19,216 nt of DNA from JBAYSY01 sp041675885 (GCA_041675885.1 JBAYSY010000051.1:1-19216); one strand, 5' to 3'. Positions 7,098 through 13,661 are shown, numbered from the stretch's first letter. Numbers and translations are program-made. Notes: a model not told the origin generated them from the sequence alone.

Positions 7098-7769
7098 ATG
7101 AACAAATGCGTTCGGGTGTTGCTTGCCGCGCTGTTGCCTGCCGCCATCGCGACTGGGGCTTCTGCGGCGGCATGTGATTATCGGCCCAGCCATCTTATCG
7201 GCGGCGGCGGGACAGGTGCCGCCATTGCCACAGGTGGGGCAGTCGCGGGGGCGGGAACCGCGGTCAAGGCCGCCGGTTTCTACACACTCACCCATGCGGC
7301 CACGGGGGCGACGATGCTCGGATCGACCGCCGGAGGGGCTTCGGCAGCCGGAACAGTCGGCATCATGGGTGGAACCGCCGGAGTGGTTGGAACGGCGGCC
7401 GCCATCATTACCGCCCCAGTGACGATCATCGGCGCGGCGGCCGTTGCGGTCGGCACCGCCGGTTTCGAGGGCGTGTGCTACTATCTCGACGAGCGGGTCA
7501 CGGATTACGGCGAGGTTCTGGCGGTCCTGCGCAATCTGCATTCCCATGCCGACAACGAGTATTTCCAGCTTGTCGAGTTTCCCGGCGCTTCGCGGGATGC
7601 GATTGTCAGGATCAAGATCGGTGAAGGCCAATACGATACCTACAGGGTGCGGGACCTCTATATTGCGAACGGGGTTCTCAAGAACAGCGACTGGGGGCCG
7701 GATATCGTGATCGGCAATATCGGTTTTATCGAGGCGGTGGCTGCCCCGTCGGAGGGCGAGCAGGATTAG
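7098..7769 (+). CDS. Exported Gly/Ala-rich protein of unknown function
   Basis: A predicted 223-residue protein. Residues 1-23 form a signal peptide (basic start MNKCVR, hydrophobic core, ASA cleavage site). Residues about 33-123 are a long Gly/Ala/Thr-rich hydrophobic stretch resembling glycine-zipper membrane segments. Residues about 130-213 look like a compact mixed-charge domain. After cleavage two cysteines remain (C26, C127), which could form a disulfide. The start at 7098 follows CAGGAG with 7-nt spacing; the frame is open from 7011, but that part would add a non-signal extension. It lies alone between two terminators inside the spc cluster. I do not recognise a named family; envelope localisation is inference, and a lipoprotein is less likely because residue -3 to the cysteine is Ala. 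Confidence 0.8.
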   Translation: MNKCVRVLLAALLPAAIATGASAAACDYRPSHLIGGGGTGAAIATGGAVAGAGTAVKAAGFYTLTHAATGATMLGSTAGGASAAGTVGIMGGTAGVVGTAAAIITAPVTIIGAAAVAVGTAGFEGVCYYLDERVTDYGEVLAVLRNLHSHADNEYFQLVEFPGASRDAIVRIKIGEGQYDTYRVRDLYIANGVLKNSDWGPDIVIGNIGFIEAVAAPSEGEQD

Positions 7770-7789
7770 GGTGGGCGGTTCCGTCCGCC
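7766..7789 (+). repeat. Degenerate REP-like unit at end of exported-protein gene
   Basis: The head reads TTAG instead of GTAG, followed by an 8-position stem (7770-7777 with 7782-7789) that includes two G-T wobbles. The TAG stop codon of the preceding gene (7767-7769) lies inside the head, so the end of the coding sequence and the start of the repeat coincide. Confidence 0.5.
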
Positions 7790-7867
7790 ACACCGACTAA
7801 AACAGGAATGCCCCGGCCCCGGCCGGGGCGTTTCCTTTATCCGACCGGCAGCAACGTAAAAAACCAG
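7767..7867 (+). repeat. Imperfect direct repeat, copy B (downstream of exported-protein gene)
   Basis: This is the counterpart of 6891-6992 with the same module order and nearly the same length. Similarity fades on both sides (upstream is coding sequence; downstream of CCAG the two sequences are unrelated). The pair is consistent with duplication of a REP-plus-terminator block, or with recombination that placed the gene between two copies. Confidence 0.6.
7810..7837 (+). terminator. Rho-independent terminator after exported-protein gene
   Basis: A perfect 9-bp stem (7810-7818 with 7821-7829, extendable by one T-G pair) is followed by TTTCCTTT. It isolates the exported-protein gene from the downstream rplO-secY-adk genes. 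Confidence 0.8.
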
Positions 7868-7990
7868 GGGGCAGGGCGGGCCGCATGCCCCCCGTGCCCC
7901 GAAACGAGGTGCGAAGCGCGCCCACCGGCGGCCGGGCGCTGCCCTCTGCCGTGACAGCCGAACCATCCCCCGGATTCCGTGCCGCTGCGC
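7868..7990. other. Spacer upstream of the rplO promoter
   Basis: GC-rich sequence between the terminator and the promoter-like site at 7991. I see no gene, repeat or strong hairpin here; a 77-codon frame starting at 7885 has no ribosome binding site and crosses the promoter region. Confidence 0.4.
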
Positions 7991-8019
7991 TTGCCTTCGC
8001 TGCCCACAGCCTCTATACG
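7991..8019 (+). promoter_or_regulatory. Sigma70-like promoter for rplO-secY-adk
   Basis: TTGCCT (7991-7996) and TATACG (8014-8019) are separated by exactly 17 nt; each matches the consensus at 4 of 6 positions. It lies 95 nt upstream of rplO and downstream of two terminators, where a new promoter is needed to express the rest of the spc operon. Confidence 0.6.
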
Positions 8020-8114
8020 CCCCCAATGGCCTTTTCAGGGCCTTCACCCATATGGACGTGCCGCGTTCCCCCATCCGTCGCTGGCGGGGTGTATCCGGCC
8101 AAGGAGATAGCGAC

Positions 8115-8615
8115 ATGAAACTGCATGAACTGCACGACAACGAAGGCGCCACGCGCAAGAAAAAGCGCGTTGCCCGTGGCCCGGGTTCCGGCAAGGGCAA
8201 GACCGCCGGGCGCGGCATCAAGGGCCAGAAGTCCCGTTCGGGCGTGGCGCTGAACGGCTACGAGGGCGGCCAGATGCCGCTCTACCGCCGCCTGCCCAAG
8301 CGCGGCTTCACCAAGCCGAACCGCAAGGAATGGGCCGTGGTCAACCTCGGGCTGATCCAGAAGTTCGTCGATGCGGGCAAGCTGGACACCGCCAACCCGA
8401 TCGACGAGGACGCACTGGTCGCCGCGGGCCTGACCGCGCGCAAGCGCGACGGCATCCGGGTGCTCGCCAAGGGCGAGATCAGCGCGAAACTGGCGCTGAC
8501 GGTCTCGGGCGCGTCGAAGGCGGCGGTCGAGGCGGTCGAGAAGGCGGGCGGCACGCTCACTGTGACCGTGGCGGCGAAAGCGGCGGCGGAGACGGCCGAA
8601 GAAACGGCCGAATAA
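8115..8615 (+). CDS. rplO: 50S ribosomal protein L15
   Basis: L15 is a 166-residue 50S assembly protein. The start ATG at 8115 (MKLHELHDNEGATRKKKRVARG) follows AAGGAGATAG with good spacing; the frame opens earlier, but that part overlaps the leader. The conserved GPGSGKGKTAGRGIKGQKSRSG and GGQMPLYRRLPKRGF segments are diagnostic. The Ala/Glu-rich C-terminal tail makes it somewhat longer than the Escherichia coli protein (144). It is separated from rpmD by the inserted gene, an unusual break, and from secY by 103 nt. Confidence 0.96.
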   Translation: MKLHELHDNEGATRKKKRVARGPGSGKGKTAGRGIKGQKSRSGVALNGYEGGQMPLYRRLPKRGFTKPNRKEWAVVNLGLIQKFVDAGKLDTANPIDEDALVAAGLTARKRDGIRVLAKGEISAKLALTVSGASKAAVEAVEKAGGTLTVTVAAKAAAETAEETAE

Positions 8616-8624
8616 GAGGTTGTG

Positions 8625-8697
8625 AGCGGGCCCGATCCCGCTTACATCTCCCCCAAGTTTTTCCGCGCCGCCGAACCGGAAAACGGATCGGCGGCGC
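8625..8697 (+). promoter_or_regulatory. Two hairpins in the rplO-secY leader
   Basis: A 6-bp hairpin (8625-8630 with 8637-8642) is followed by a larger one: a perfect 10-bp stem (8665-8674 with 8688-8697), an A-A mismatch, 3 more bp and a GAAAA loop. No T-run follows, so it is not a typical terminator. It could shield the mRNA or tune secY expression relative to rplO. Function is inference. Confidence 0.5.
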
Positions 8698-8718
8698 TGT
8701 CCATGAAAGAGAGCGGGC

Positions 8719-10083
8719 ATGGCATCTGCTGCGGAGCAAATGGCGGCGAACATGAGCTGGAGCGCCTTTGGCAAGGCGACCGAGCTGCGCCAGAGGATCT
8801 TCTTCACCATCGGGCTGCTGGTCGTCTACCGGATCGGGACCTATATCCCGGTCCCCGGTATCGACGGCACCGCGTTGCGCGATTTCATGGATGAGGCCGT
8901 CGCCGGAATCGGCGGTATGCTCAACATGTTCACCGGCGGTGCGATCAGCCGGATGGGCATCTTCGCCCTTGGCATCATGCCCTATATCTCGGCCTCGATC
9001 ATCGTGCAGCTGATGGCGGCGATGGTGCCCTCGCTTCAGCAACTGAAGAAAGAGGGTGAGGCCGGGCGCAAGAAGATCAACCAGTATACCCGCTACGGCA
9101 CGGTGTTCCTCGCGACCTTCCAGGCCTGGGGAATCGCGGTCAGCCTGGAGGCCGGCGACATTGCCGCCGAACCGGGCATGTTCTTCCGCGCCGCCTGCGT
9201 CATCACGCTGGTCGGCGGCACCATGTTCCTGATGTGGCTGGGTGAGCAGATCACCGCCCGCGGCGTCGGCAACGGCATCTCGCTGATCATCTTCGTCGGC
9301 ATCATCGCCGAGATTCCGGCGGCGCTGGCGCAGTTCTTCAGCCAGGGCCGGTCGGGCGCGATCAGCCCGGCCGTGATCATCGGCGTGATCGTCATGGTCG
9401 TGGTGGTGATCGGCTTCGTGGTGTTCATGGAGCGTGCGCTGCGCAAGATCCACATCCAGTATCCGCGCCGTCAGGTCGGGATGAAGATGTATGACGGCGG
9501 CTCGTCGCACCTGCCGGTCAAGGTGAATCCGGCGGGCGTGATCCCGGCGATCTTCGCCTCGTCGCTGCTGCTCTTGCCGGTCACGATCTCGACCTTCTCG
9601 GGCCAGCAGGCCGGGCCGGTGATGTCCACCATCATGGCCTATTTCGGCCCCGGCCAGCCGCTTTACCTGTTGTTCTTCTCGGTGATGATCGTTTTCTTCA
9701 CCTATTTCTATACCGCCAACGTCTCGTTCAAGACCGAGGACGTGGCCGAGAACCTCAAGAACCAGAACGGTTTCGTGCCCGGCATCCGGCCCGGCAAGCG
9801 CACCGAGGAATATCTCGACTACGTGATGACCCGGATTCTTGCGCTTGGCTCGGCCTATCTCGTGGCGGTCTGCCTGCTGCCCGAGATCCTGCGCAACGAA
9901 CTTGCGGTGCCGTTCTACTTCGGCGGCACGTCGGTTCTGATCGTGGTGTCGGTGACGATGGACACGATCAACCAGGTGCAGTCGCACCTGCTGGCCCATC
10001 AGTATGAAGGGCTGATCGAGAAGTCGCAGCTTCGCGGCAAGAAACGCAACGGATCCACGAAAAAGGCACCGACGCGCAGATGA
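8719..10083 (+). CDS. secY: Preprotein translocase channel subunit SecY
   Basis: SecY is the inner-membrane channel of the general secretion pathway, working with SecE, SecG, SecA and YidC. The 454-residue protein has about ten hydrophobic segments. Family signatures are visible: the plug-region and TM2 block (GIMPYISASIIVQLM, residues 85-99), WLGEQITARGVGNGIS (173-188), and the cytoplasmic loop with PGIRPGKRTEEYLDYVMTRI. The start at 8719 (MASAAEQMAANMSW) has an AGAGAGCG-type site; an internal Met at residue 12 is a possible alternative. It overlaps adk by 4 nt (ATGA), suggesting coupling. The signal-bearing protein at 7098 is a potential client, but there is no specific link. Confidence 0.97.
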   Translation: MASAAEQMAANMSWSAFGKATELRQRIFFTIGLLVVYRIGTYIPVPGIDGTALRDFMDEAVAGIGGMLNMFTGGAISRMGIFALGIMPYISASIIVQLMAAMVPSLQQLKKEGEAGRKKINQYTRYGTVFLATFQAWGIAVSLEAGDIAAEPGMFFRAACVITLVGGTMFLMWLGEQITARGVGNGISLIIFVGIIAEIPAALAQFFSQGRSGAISPAVIIGVIVMVVVVIGFVVFMERALRKIHIQYPRRQVGMKMYDGGSSHLPVKVNPAGVIPAIFASSLLLLPVTISTFSGQQAGPVMSTIMAYFGPGQPLYLLFFSVMIVFFTYFYTANVSFKTEDVAENLKNQNGFVPGIRPGKRTEEYLDYVMTRILALGSAYLVAVCLLPEILRNELAVPFYFGGTSVLIVVSVTMDTINQVQSHLLAHQYEGLIEKSQLRGKKRNGSTKKAPTRR

Positions 10084-10739
10084 CCAATATCATACTTCTT
10101 GGGCCGCCGGGGGCCGGCAAGGGAACCCAGGCCAAGCGGCTTGTCGAGGAACGCGGCATGGTCCAGCTTTCGACCGGCGACATGCTGCGCGAGGCACGGA
10201 CCTCTGGCACCGAAATGGGGTGCCGCGTGGCCGAGGTGATGGACCGGGGCGAACTGGTGACCGACGAGATCGTGATCGGTCTGATCGCCGAGCGGCTGGT
10301 GGCCAGGTCCGGGGGCGGCTTTATCTTCGACGGCTTTCCGCGCACGCTGGCACAGGCCGACGCGCTGGAAAGCCTGCTGGCGCGGATGGGGATCGGGCTG
10401 GATGCGGCGATCGAGATCCAGGTCGATGACGCGGCGCTGATCGAACGGATTTCCGGCCGCTTCACCTGTGGCAGCTGTGGCGAGGTCTATCACGACAGCG
10501 CCCGGCCGACGGCAAAGCCCGGGGTCTGCGACACCTGCGGTGGAACCGGGATGATCCGCCGTGCCGACGACAACGCCGAGGCGCTGCGCCAGCGGCTGAT
10601 GGAATATTACAAGAAGACCTCGCCGCTGATCGGATATTACTACGCCAAGGGCAAGCTGGCCACGATAGACGGCCTTGCCCCGGTCGATGCGGTCTCGGTG
10701 GCGCTGCGCCGGGTGCTGGACAACGCCGCGCGCGACTGA
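10080..10739 (+). CDS. adk: Adenylate kinase with four-cysteine LID
   Basis: This enzyme catalyses ATP + AMP to 2 ADP in the cytoplasm. The 219-residue protein is the long type. The P-loop GPPGAGKGT is at residues 8-16, the NMP-binding region STGDMLR at 31-37, and DGFPRT at 84-89. The LID domain carries cysteines 130, 133, 150 and 153 in two CxxC pairs, the metal-binding form; this is known for Paracoccus denitrificans adenylate kinase, which binds zinc. The start overlaps the secY stop. No clear terminator follows; the next 231 nt hold the alpha-operon leader. Confidence 0.97.
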   Translation: MTNIILLGPPGAGKGTQAKRLVEERGMVQLSTGDMLREARTSGTEMGCRVAEVMDRGELVTDEIVIGLIAERLVARSGGGFIFDGFPRTLAQADALESLLARMGIGLDAAIEIQVDDAALIERISGRFTCGSCGEVYHDSARPTAKPGVCDTCGGTGMIRRADDNAEALRQRLMEYYKKTSPLIGYYYAKGKLATIDGLAPVDAVSVALRRVLDNAARD

Positions 10740-10772
10740 GCGCGGTCTGGCCGCGGCGGGCGTGAAAGGCAC

Positions 10773-10819
10773 TTGACAGCAGCCGGTCGGCCTTGACCTG
10801 TGGGGCAAAAACCCATAAG
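10773..10819 (+). promoter_or_regulatory. Promoter region of the alpha operon
   Basis: A perfect -35 hexamer TTGACA (10773-10778) is followed 20 nt later by TTGACC (10793-10798). The second is followed after 15 nt by CATAAG (10814-10819, 4 of 6 matches to the -10). The first has no good -10 at 17 nt. The region lies about 150 nt before rpsM, which fits a promoter with a leader. Spacing is short, so the exact -10 is uncertain. Confidence 0.45.
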
Positions 10820-10842
10820 TCACGGCGTCCCGAGGTGGAATC

Positions 10843-10950
10843 GCCTGCATCCGCAGGCACGCCAGTTCGGAAGTTCGAGACGATGCACAAGGCCCGTGGC
10901 ATCCCGCTGCGGGTTTGCGTTGTGAAAAAAGGTTCCGGCATTACGGAACC
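10843..10950 (+). promoter_or_regulatory. Leader hairpins upstream of rpsM
   Basis: There are two hairpins in the 5' leader: a 6-bp stem (10843-10848 with 10853-10858, loop ATCC) and a 7-bp stem (10931-10937 with 10944-10950, 6-nt loop GCATTA). The second ends 20 nt before the GTG start. In Escherichia coli S4 represses the alpha operon at the rpsM leader; here the rpsD gene is absent from the operon and no pseudoknot is evident, so regulation is only a possibility. Confidence 0.4.
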
Positions 10951-10970
10951 GCAACGAAAGGAAAAAACGC

Positions 10971-11339
10971 GTGGCACGCATTGCTGGCGTCAACATTCCG
11001 ACGGGGAAACGTGTCCCCATCGCCCTGACCTACATCACCGGAATCGGCCATACGACCGCGGAAAAGATCTGCGAATCGGTCGGTATCGAACGCACCCGCC
11101 GGGTCAATGAACTCTCGGACGCCGAGGTGCTGGCGATCCGCGAACATATCGACGCCAACCTGACGGTGGAAGGCGACCTGCGCCGCGAGACCTCGACCAA
11201 CATCAAGCGTCTGATGGACCTGGGCTGCTATCGCGGCCTGCGTCACCGCCGCAACCTGCCCGTGCGCGGCCAGCGCACCCACACCAACGCCCGCACCCGC
11301 AAGGGCCCGGCGAAGCCGATCGCCGGCAAGAAGAAGTAA
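10971..11339 (+). CDS. rpsM: 30S ribosomal protein S13
   Basis: S13 is a 122-residue 30S head protein that contacts the 50S central protuberance and the P-site tRNA. It starts with GTG (MARIAGVNIPTGKRVPIALTYI), which is the canonical family start. The conserved LRRETSTNIKRLMDLGCYRGLRHRRNLPVRGQRTHTNARTRKG block fills the C-terminal half. AAAGGA lies about 8 nt upstream. The GTG start together with the hairpin just upstream could limit initiation. rpmJ, which often precedes it in other bacteria, is absent. Confidence 0.97.
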   Translation: MARIAGVNIPTGKRVPIALTYITGIGHTTAEKICESVGIERTRRVNELSDAEVLAIREHIDANLTVEGDLRRETSTNIKRLMDLGCYRGLRHRRNLPVRGQRTHTNARTRKGPAKPIAGKKK

Positions 11340-11354
11340 GGGGAGGGCAGGACA

Positions 11355-11744
11355 ATGGCGCGTGACAGAACCCGCATCAAACGCAAGGAACGCAAGAACA
11401 TCGCCGCCGGTGTGGCGCATGTGAACTCTTCGTTCAACAACACCAAGATCCTGATCTCGGACGTGCAGGGCAATGCGATTGCCTGGTCGTCGGCCGGGAC
11501 CATGGGCTTCAAGGGCAGCCGCAAATCGACCCCCTACGCCGCGCAGATGGCCGCCGAAGACGCGGGCCGCAAGGCGCAGGAACACGGCGTGAAAACGCTT
11601 GAGGTCGAGGTGCAGGGCCCCGGCTCGGGCCGGGAATCGGCGCTGCGCGCGCTGGCCGCCGTGGGCTTCAACATCACCTCGATCCGCGACGTGACGCCGA
11701 TCGCGCACAACGGTTGCCGCCCGCCGAAGCGCCGCCGGGTCTGA
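11355..11744 (+). CDS. rpsK: 30S ribosomal protein S11
   Basis: S11 is a 129-residue protein of the 30S platform that interacts with the mRNA in the E site. Its conserved features are HVNSSFNNTKILISDVQGNAIAWSSAG, KGSRKSTPYAAQMAAEDAGRKA, and the C-terminal RDVTPIAHNGCRPPKRRRV. The length is the family norm. A GGGAGGGCAGG site precedes the ATG. It lies 15 nt after rpsM. In other bacteria rpsD follows here, but in this window rpoA follows directly after a 116-nt leader, as in other alphaproteobacteria. Confidence 0.97.
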   Translation: MARDRTRIKRKERKNIAAGVAHVNSSFNNTKILISDVQGNAIAWSSAGTMGFKGSRKSTPYAAQMAAEDAGRKAQEHGVKTLEVEVQGPGSGRESALRALAAVGFNITSIRDVTPIAHNGCRPPKRRRV

Positions 11745-11860
11745 GACCGCATTGATATTGCCGGGCTGTGCGGAATCGCGCGGCCCGGTTTCGGCATTTT
11801 GAACCTCGGGCGTCCCGCGCTTGCGGACATGGGCGGCGGGCAGGAATGGAGGCGACAGGC
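11745..11860 (+). other. rpsK-rpoA spacer with hairpin
   Basis: This 116-nt spacer contains a hairpin with outer stem CCGGGC/GCCCGG (11761-11766 with 11783-11788) and partial inner pairing, followed by TTTCGGCATTTT. It could act as a weak attenuator in front of rpoA. A GGAGG site at 11848-11852 serves the ATG at 11861. Confidence 0.4.
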
Positions 11861-12877
11861 ATGATCCACAAGAACTGGCAGGAACTCATCAAGCCGACCC
11901 AGCTGGAGGTCCGGCCCGGCGCCGACCCGGCGCGGGTGGCGACGGTGGTGGCCGAACCGCTGGAGCGCGGCTTCGGCCTGACGCTGGGCAACGCGCTGCG
12001 CCGCGTACTGATGTCGTCGCTCCAGGGCGCCGCGATCACCTCGGTGCAGATCGACAGCGTGCTGCATGAGTTTTCCAGCGTTGCCGGCGTGCGCGAGGAC
12101 GTGACCGACATCGTGCTGAACCTCAAGGGCGTGGCGATCCGCATGGAGGTCGAGGGGCCGAAGCGGCTGTCGATCTCGGCCCGCGGCCCCGGCGTGGTCA
12201 CGGCGGGCGACATTTCCGAATCGAACGGTATCGAGATCCTGAACAAGGAACACGTGGTCTGTCACCTTGACGACGGTGCCGAAGTGTTCATGGAACTCAC
12301 CGTGAATTCCGGCAAGGGCTATGTCGCGGCCGACAAGAACCGGCCCGAGGACGCGCCCATCGGCCTGATTCCGATCGACGCGATCTATTCGCCGGTCAAG
12401 AAGGTCAGCTACGAGGTCCAGCCCACCCGCGAAGGCCAGGTGCTGGATTACGACAAGCTGACCATGAAGGTGGAAACCGATGGCAGCCTGACCCCCGACG
12501 ACGCCGTGGCCTATGCCGCGCGCATCCTTCAGGACCAGCTTTCGATCTTCGTCAACTTCGAAGAGCCGGAAAGCGCCACCCGCCACGATGCGGACGACGG
12601 GCTTGAGTTCAACCCGCTGCTGCTGAAAAAGGTGGATGAACTGGAACTGTCGGTGCGTTCGGCAAACTGCCTCAAGAACGACAACATCGTCTATATCGGC
12701 GACCTGATCCAGAAGACCGAGGCCGAGATGCTGCGGACCCCGAACTTCGGCCGCAAGTCGCTGAACGAGATCAAGGAAGTACTTTCGGGCATGGGTCTGC
12801 ATCTCGGGATGGATGTCGAGGACTGGCCGCCGGAAAACATCGAGGATCTGGCCAAGCGTTTCGAGGACCAGTTCTGA
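11861..12877 (+). CDS. rpoA: DNA-directed RNA polymerase alpha subunit
   Basis: The 338-residue alpha subunit dimerises to nucleate RNA polymerase assembly. The N-terminal domain (about 1-235) includes LERGFGLTLGNALRRVLMSSLQG. The C-terminal domain (about 255-325) has LELSVRSANCLKNDNIVYIGDLIQ and PNFGRKSLNEIKEVLSGMGL, the helix-hairpin-helix surface that binds UP elements and activators such as LuxR proteins. The start at 11861 (MIHKNWQELIKP) is 8 nt after GGAGG; an upstream in-frame ATG at 11846 would add five residues. The length is typical for Rhodobacterales (329 in Escherichia coli). It is followed by an inverted REP pair. Confidence 0.97.
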   Translation: MIHKNWQELIKPTQLEVRPGADPARVATVVAEPLERGFGLTLGNALRRVLMSSLQGAAITSVQIDSVLHEFSSVAGVREDVTDIVLNLKGVAIRMEVEGPKRLSISARGPGVVTAGDISESNGIEILNKEHVVCHLDDGAEVFMELTVNSGKGYVAADKNRPEDAPIGLIPIDAIYSPVKKVSYEVQPTREGQVLDYDKLTMKVETDGSLTPDDAVAYAARILQDQLSIFVNFEEPESATRHDADDGLEFNPLLLKKVDELELSVRSANCLKNDNIVYIGDLIQKTEAEMLRTPNFGRKSLNEIKEVLSGMGLHLGMDVEDWPPENIEDLAKRFEDQF

Positions 12878-12886
12878 CGGGGTGGC

Positions 12887-12946
12887 GGTGCGCTGAAGCG
12901 CACCCTACCTGTGGAAAGCGACTGTAGGGTGCGCTTCAGGCGCACC
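12887..12946. repeat. Inverted pair of REP-like units between rpoA and rplQ
   Basis: Unit one (12887-12908, - strand) is GTAG plus an 8-bp hairpin identical to 2326-2347. Unit two (12924-12946, + strand) is GTAG plus a 7-bp hairpin with a TTCAG loop. The two heads face inward, and 12896-12908 forms a perfect 13-bp inverted repeat with 12924-12936 across 15 nt. This BIME-like arrangement can fold either as two small hairpins or as one long stem. Confidence 0.75.
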
Positions 12947-13034
12947 TTGCGACGACCGGGCGCAAGCCCCAAGGAGAGCGGTTCCGAACGCAGGGGCCGC
13001 CGGACAAAGCAAAACGGATGAATAGGAGATCACC

Positions 13035-13454
13035 ATGCGTCACGCCCACGGCTACCGCCGCCTGAACCGCACCCACGAACACCGCAAGGCGCTGTTCGCC
13101 AACATGGCCGGATCGCTCATCGAGCATGAGCAGATCAAGACCACCCTGCCCAAGGCCAAGGAATTGCGCCGGGTGGTCGAAAAGCTGATCACCCTCGCCA
13201 AGCGCGGCGATCTGCACGCTCGCCGCATGGCGGCGTCGCAGCTCAAGCAGGATGCGCATGTCGCCAAGCTGTTCGCCGTGCTCGGCCCCCGCTATCTGGA
13301 ACGTCAGGGCGGTTATGTCCGCGTTCTCAAGGCGGGCTTCCGTTACGGCGACATGGCGCCGATGGCGATCATCGAACTGGTTGACCGCGACCCCGACGCC
13401 AAAGGCGCCGCCGACCGCGCCCGGCTTGAAGCCGAGGAAGCCGCGGCGGAATGA
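13035..13454 (+). CDS. rplQ: 50S ribosomal protein L17
   Basis: L17 is a 139-residue 50S protein near the exit tunnel. It begins MRHAHGYRRLNRTHEHRKALFANMAGSLIEHEQIKTTLPKAKELR, the classic family opening, and contains YVRVLKAGFRYGDMAPMAIIELVDRD. The Ala/Glu-rich tail is typical. The ribosome binding site TAGGAGA lies 8-9 nt before the ATG. It is 157 nt after rpoA because of the REP pair, and is followed by a terminator that ends the alpha operon. Confidence 0.97.
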   Translation: MRHAHGYRRLNRTHEHRKALFANMAGSLIEHEQIKTTLPKAKELRRVVEKLITLAKRGDLHARRMAASQLKQDAHVAKLFAVLGPRYLERQGGYVRVLKAGFRYGDMAPMAIIELVDRDPDAKGAADRARLEAEEAAAE

Positions 13455-13522
13455 CGCATCTGCCTGATGCGGAGCCCTGACATGGGGGCCGGATAACAGG
13501 CCGCACAGGTGCCGGACATACG

Positions 13523-13551
13523 AAAGCCCGCCGTTTCCGGCGGGCTTTTGC
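13523..13551 (+). terminator. Rho-independent terminator after rplQ
   Basis: A perfect 11-bp stem (13523-13533 with 13538-13548, loop TTTC) merges into a TTTT run. It marks the end of the ribosomal protein cluster. Confidence 0.85.
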
Positions 13552-13605
13552 GTAGTGGTTCCAGCGGGGCGATATCGGCCTTGCCGGGACCGGAGCGGTG
13601 GTTTC

Positions 13606-13661
13606 GGGATCAGGCCCCCCGTATCAAGTCCCCCGTATCAAGTCCTCCGTATCAGGCCCCG
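13606..13661. repeat. Four tandem copies of a 14-bp unit
   Basis: There are four adjacent 14-nt units (13606, 13620, 13634 and 13648) built on CGTATCAAGTCCCC. Units two and three differ at one base, while one and four are more diverged at their ends. The array overlaps the stop codon of the small - strand gene (13652-13654). Unit number could vary by slippage. Confidence 0.7.

Noticed and set aside
8557..9999. 480-codon open frame on the - strand opposite secY
   Set aside because: It is full of His/Asp/Arg runs typical of an antisense shadow of a membrane protein; secY on the + strand is unambiguous.
10740..10970. rpmJ (L36) between adk and rpsM
   Set aside because: No short frame encoding the conserved cysteine/histidine L36 pattern is present; the interval is a leader region.
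13606..13661. CRISPR array
   Set aside because: The 14-nt units are directly adjacent with no spacers and no cas genes nearby; it is a simple tandem repeat.
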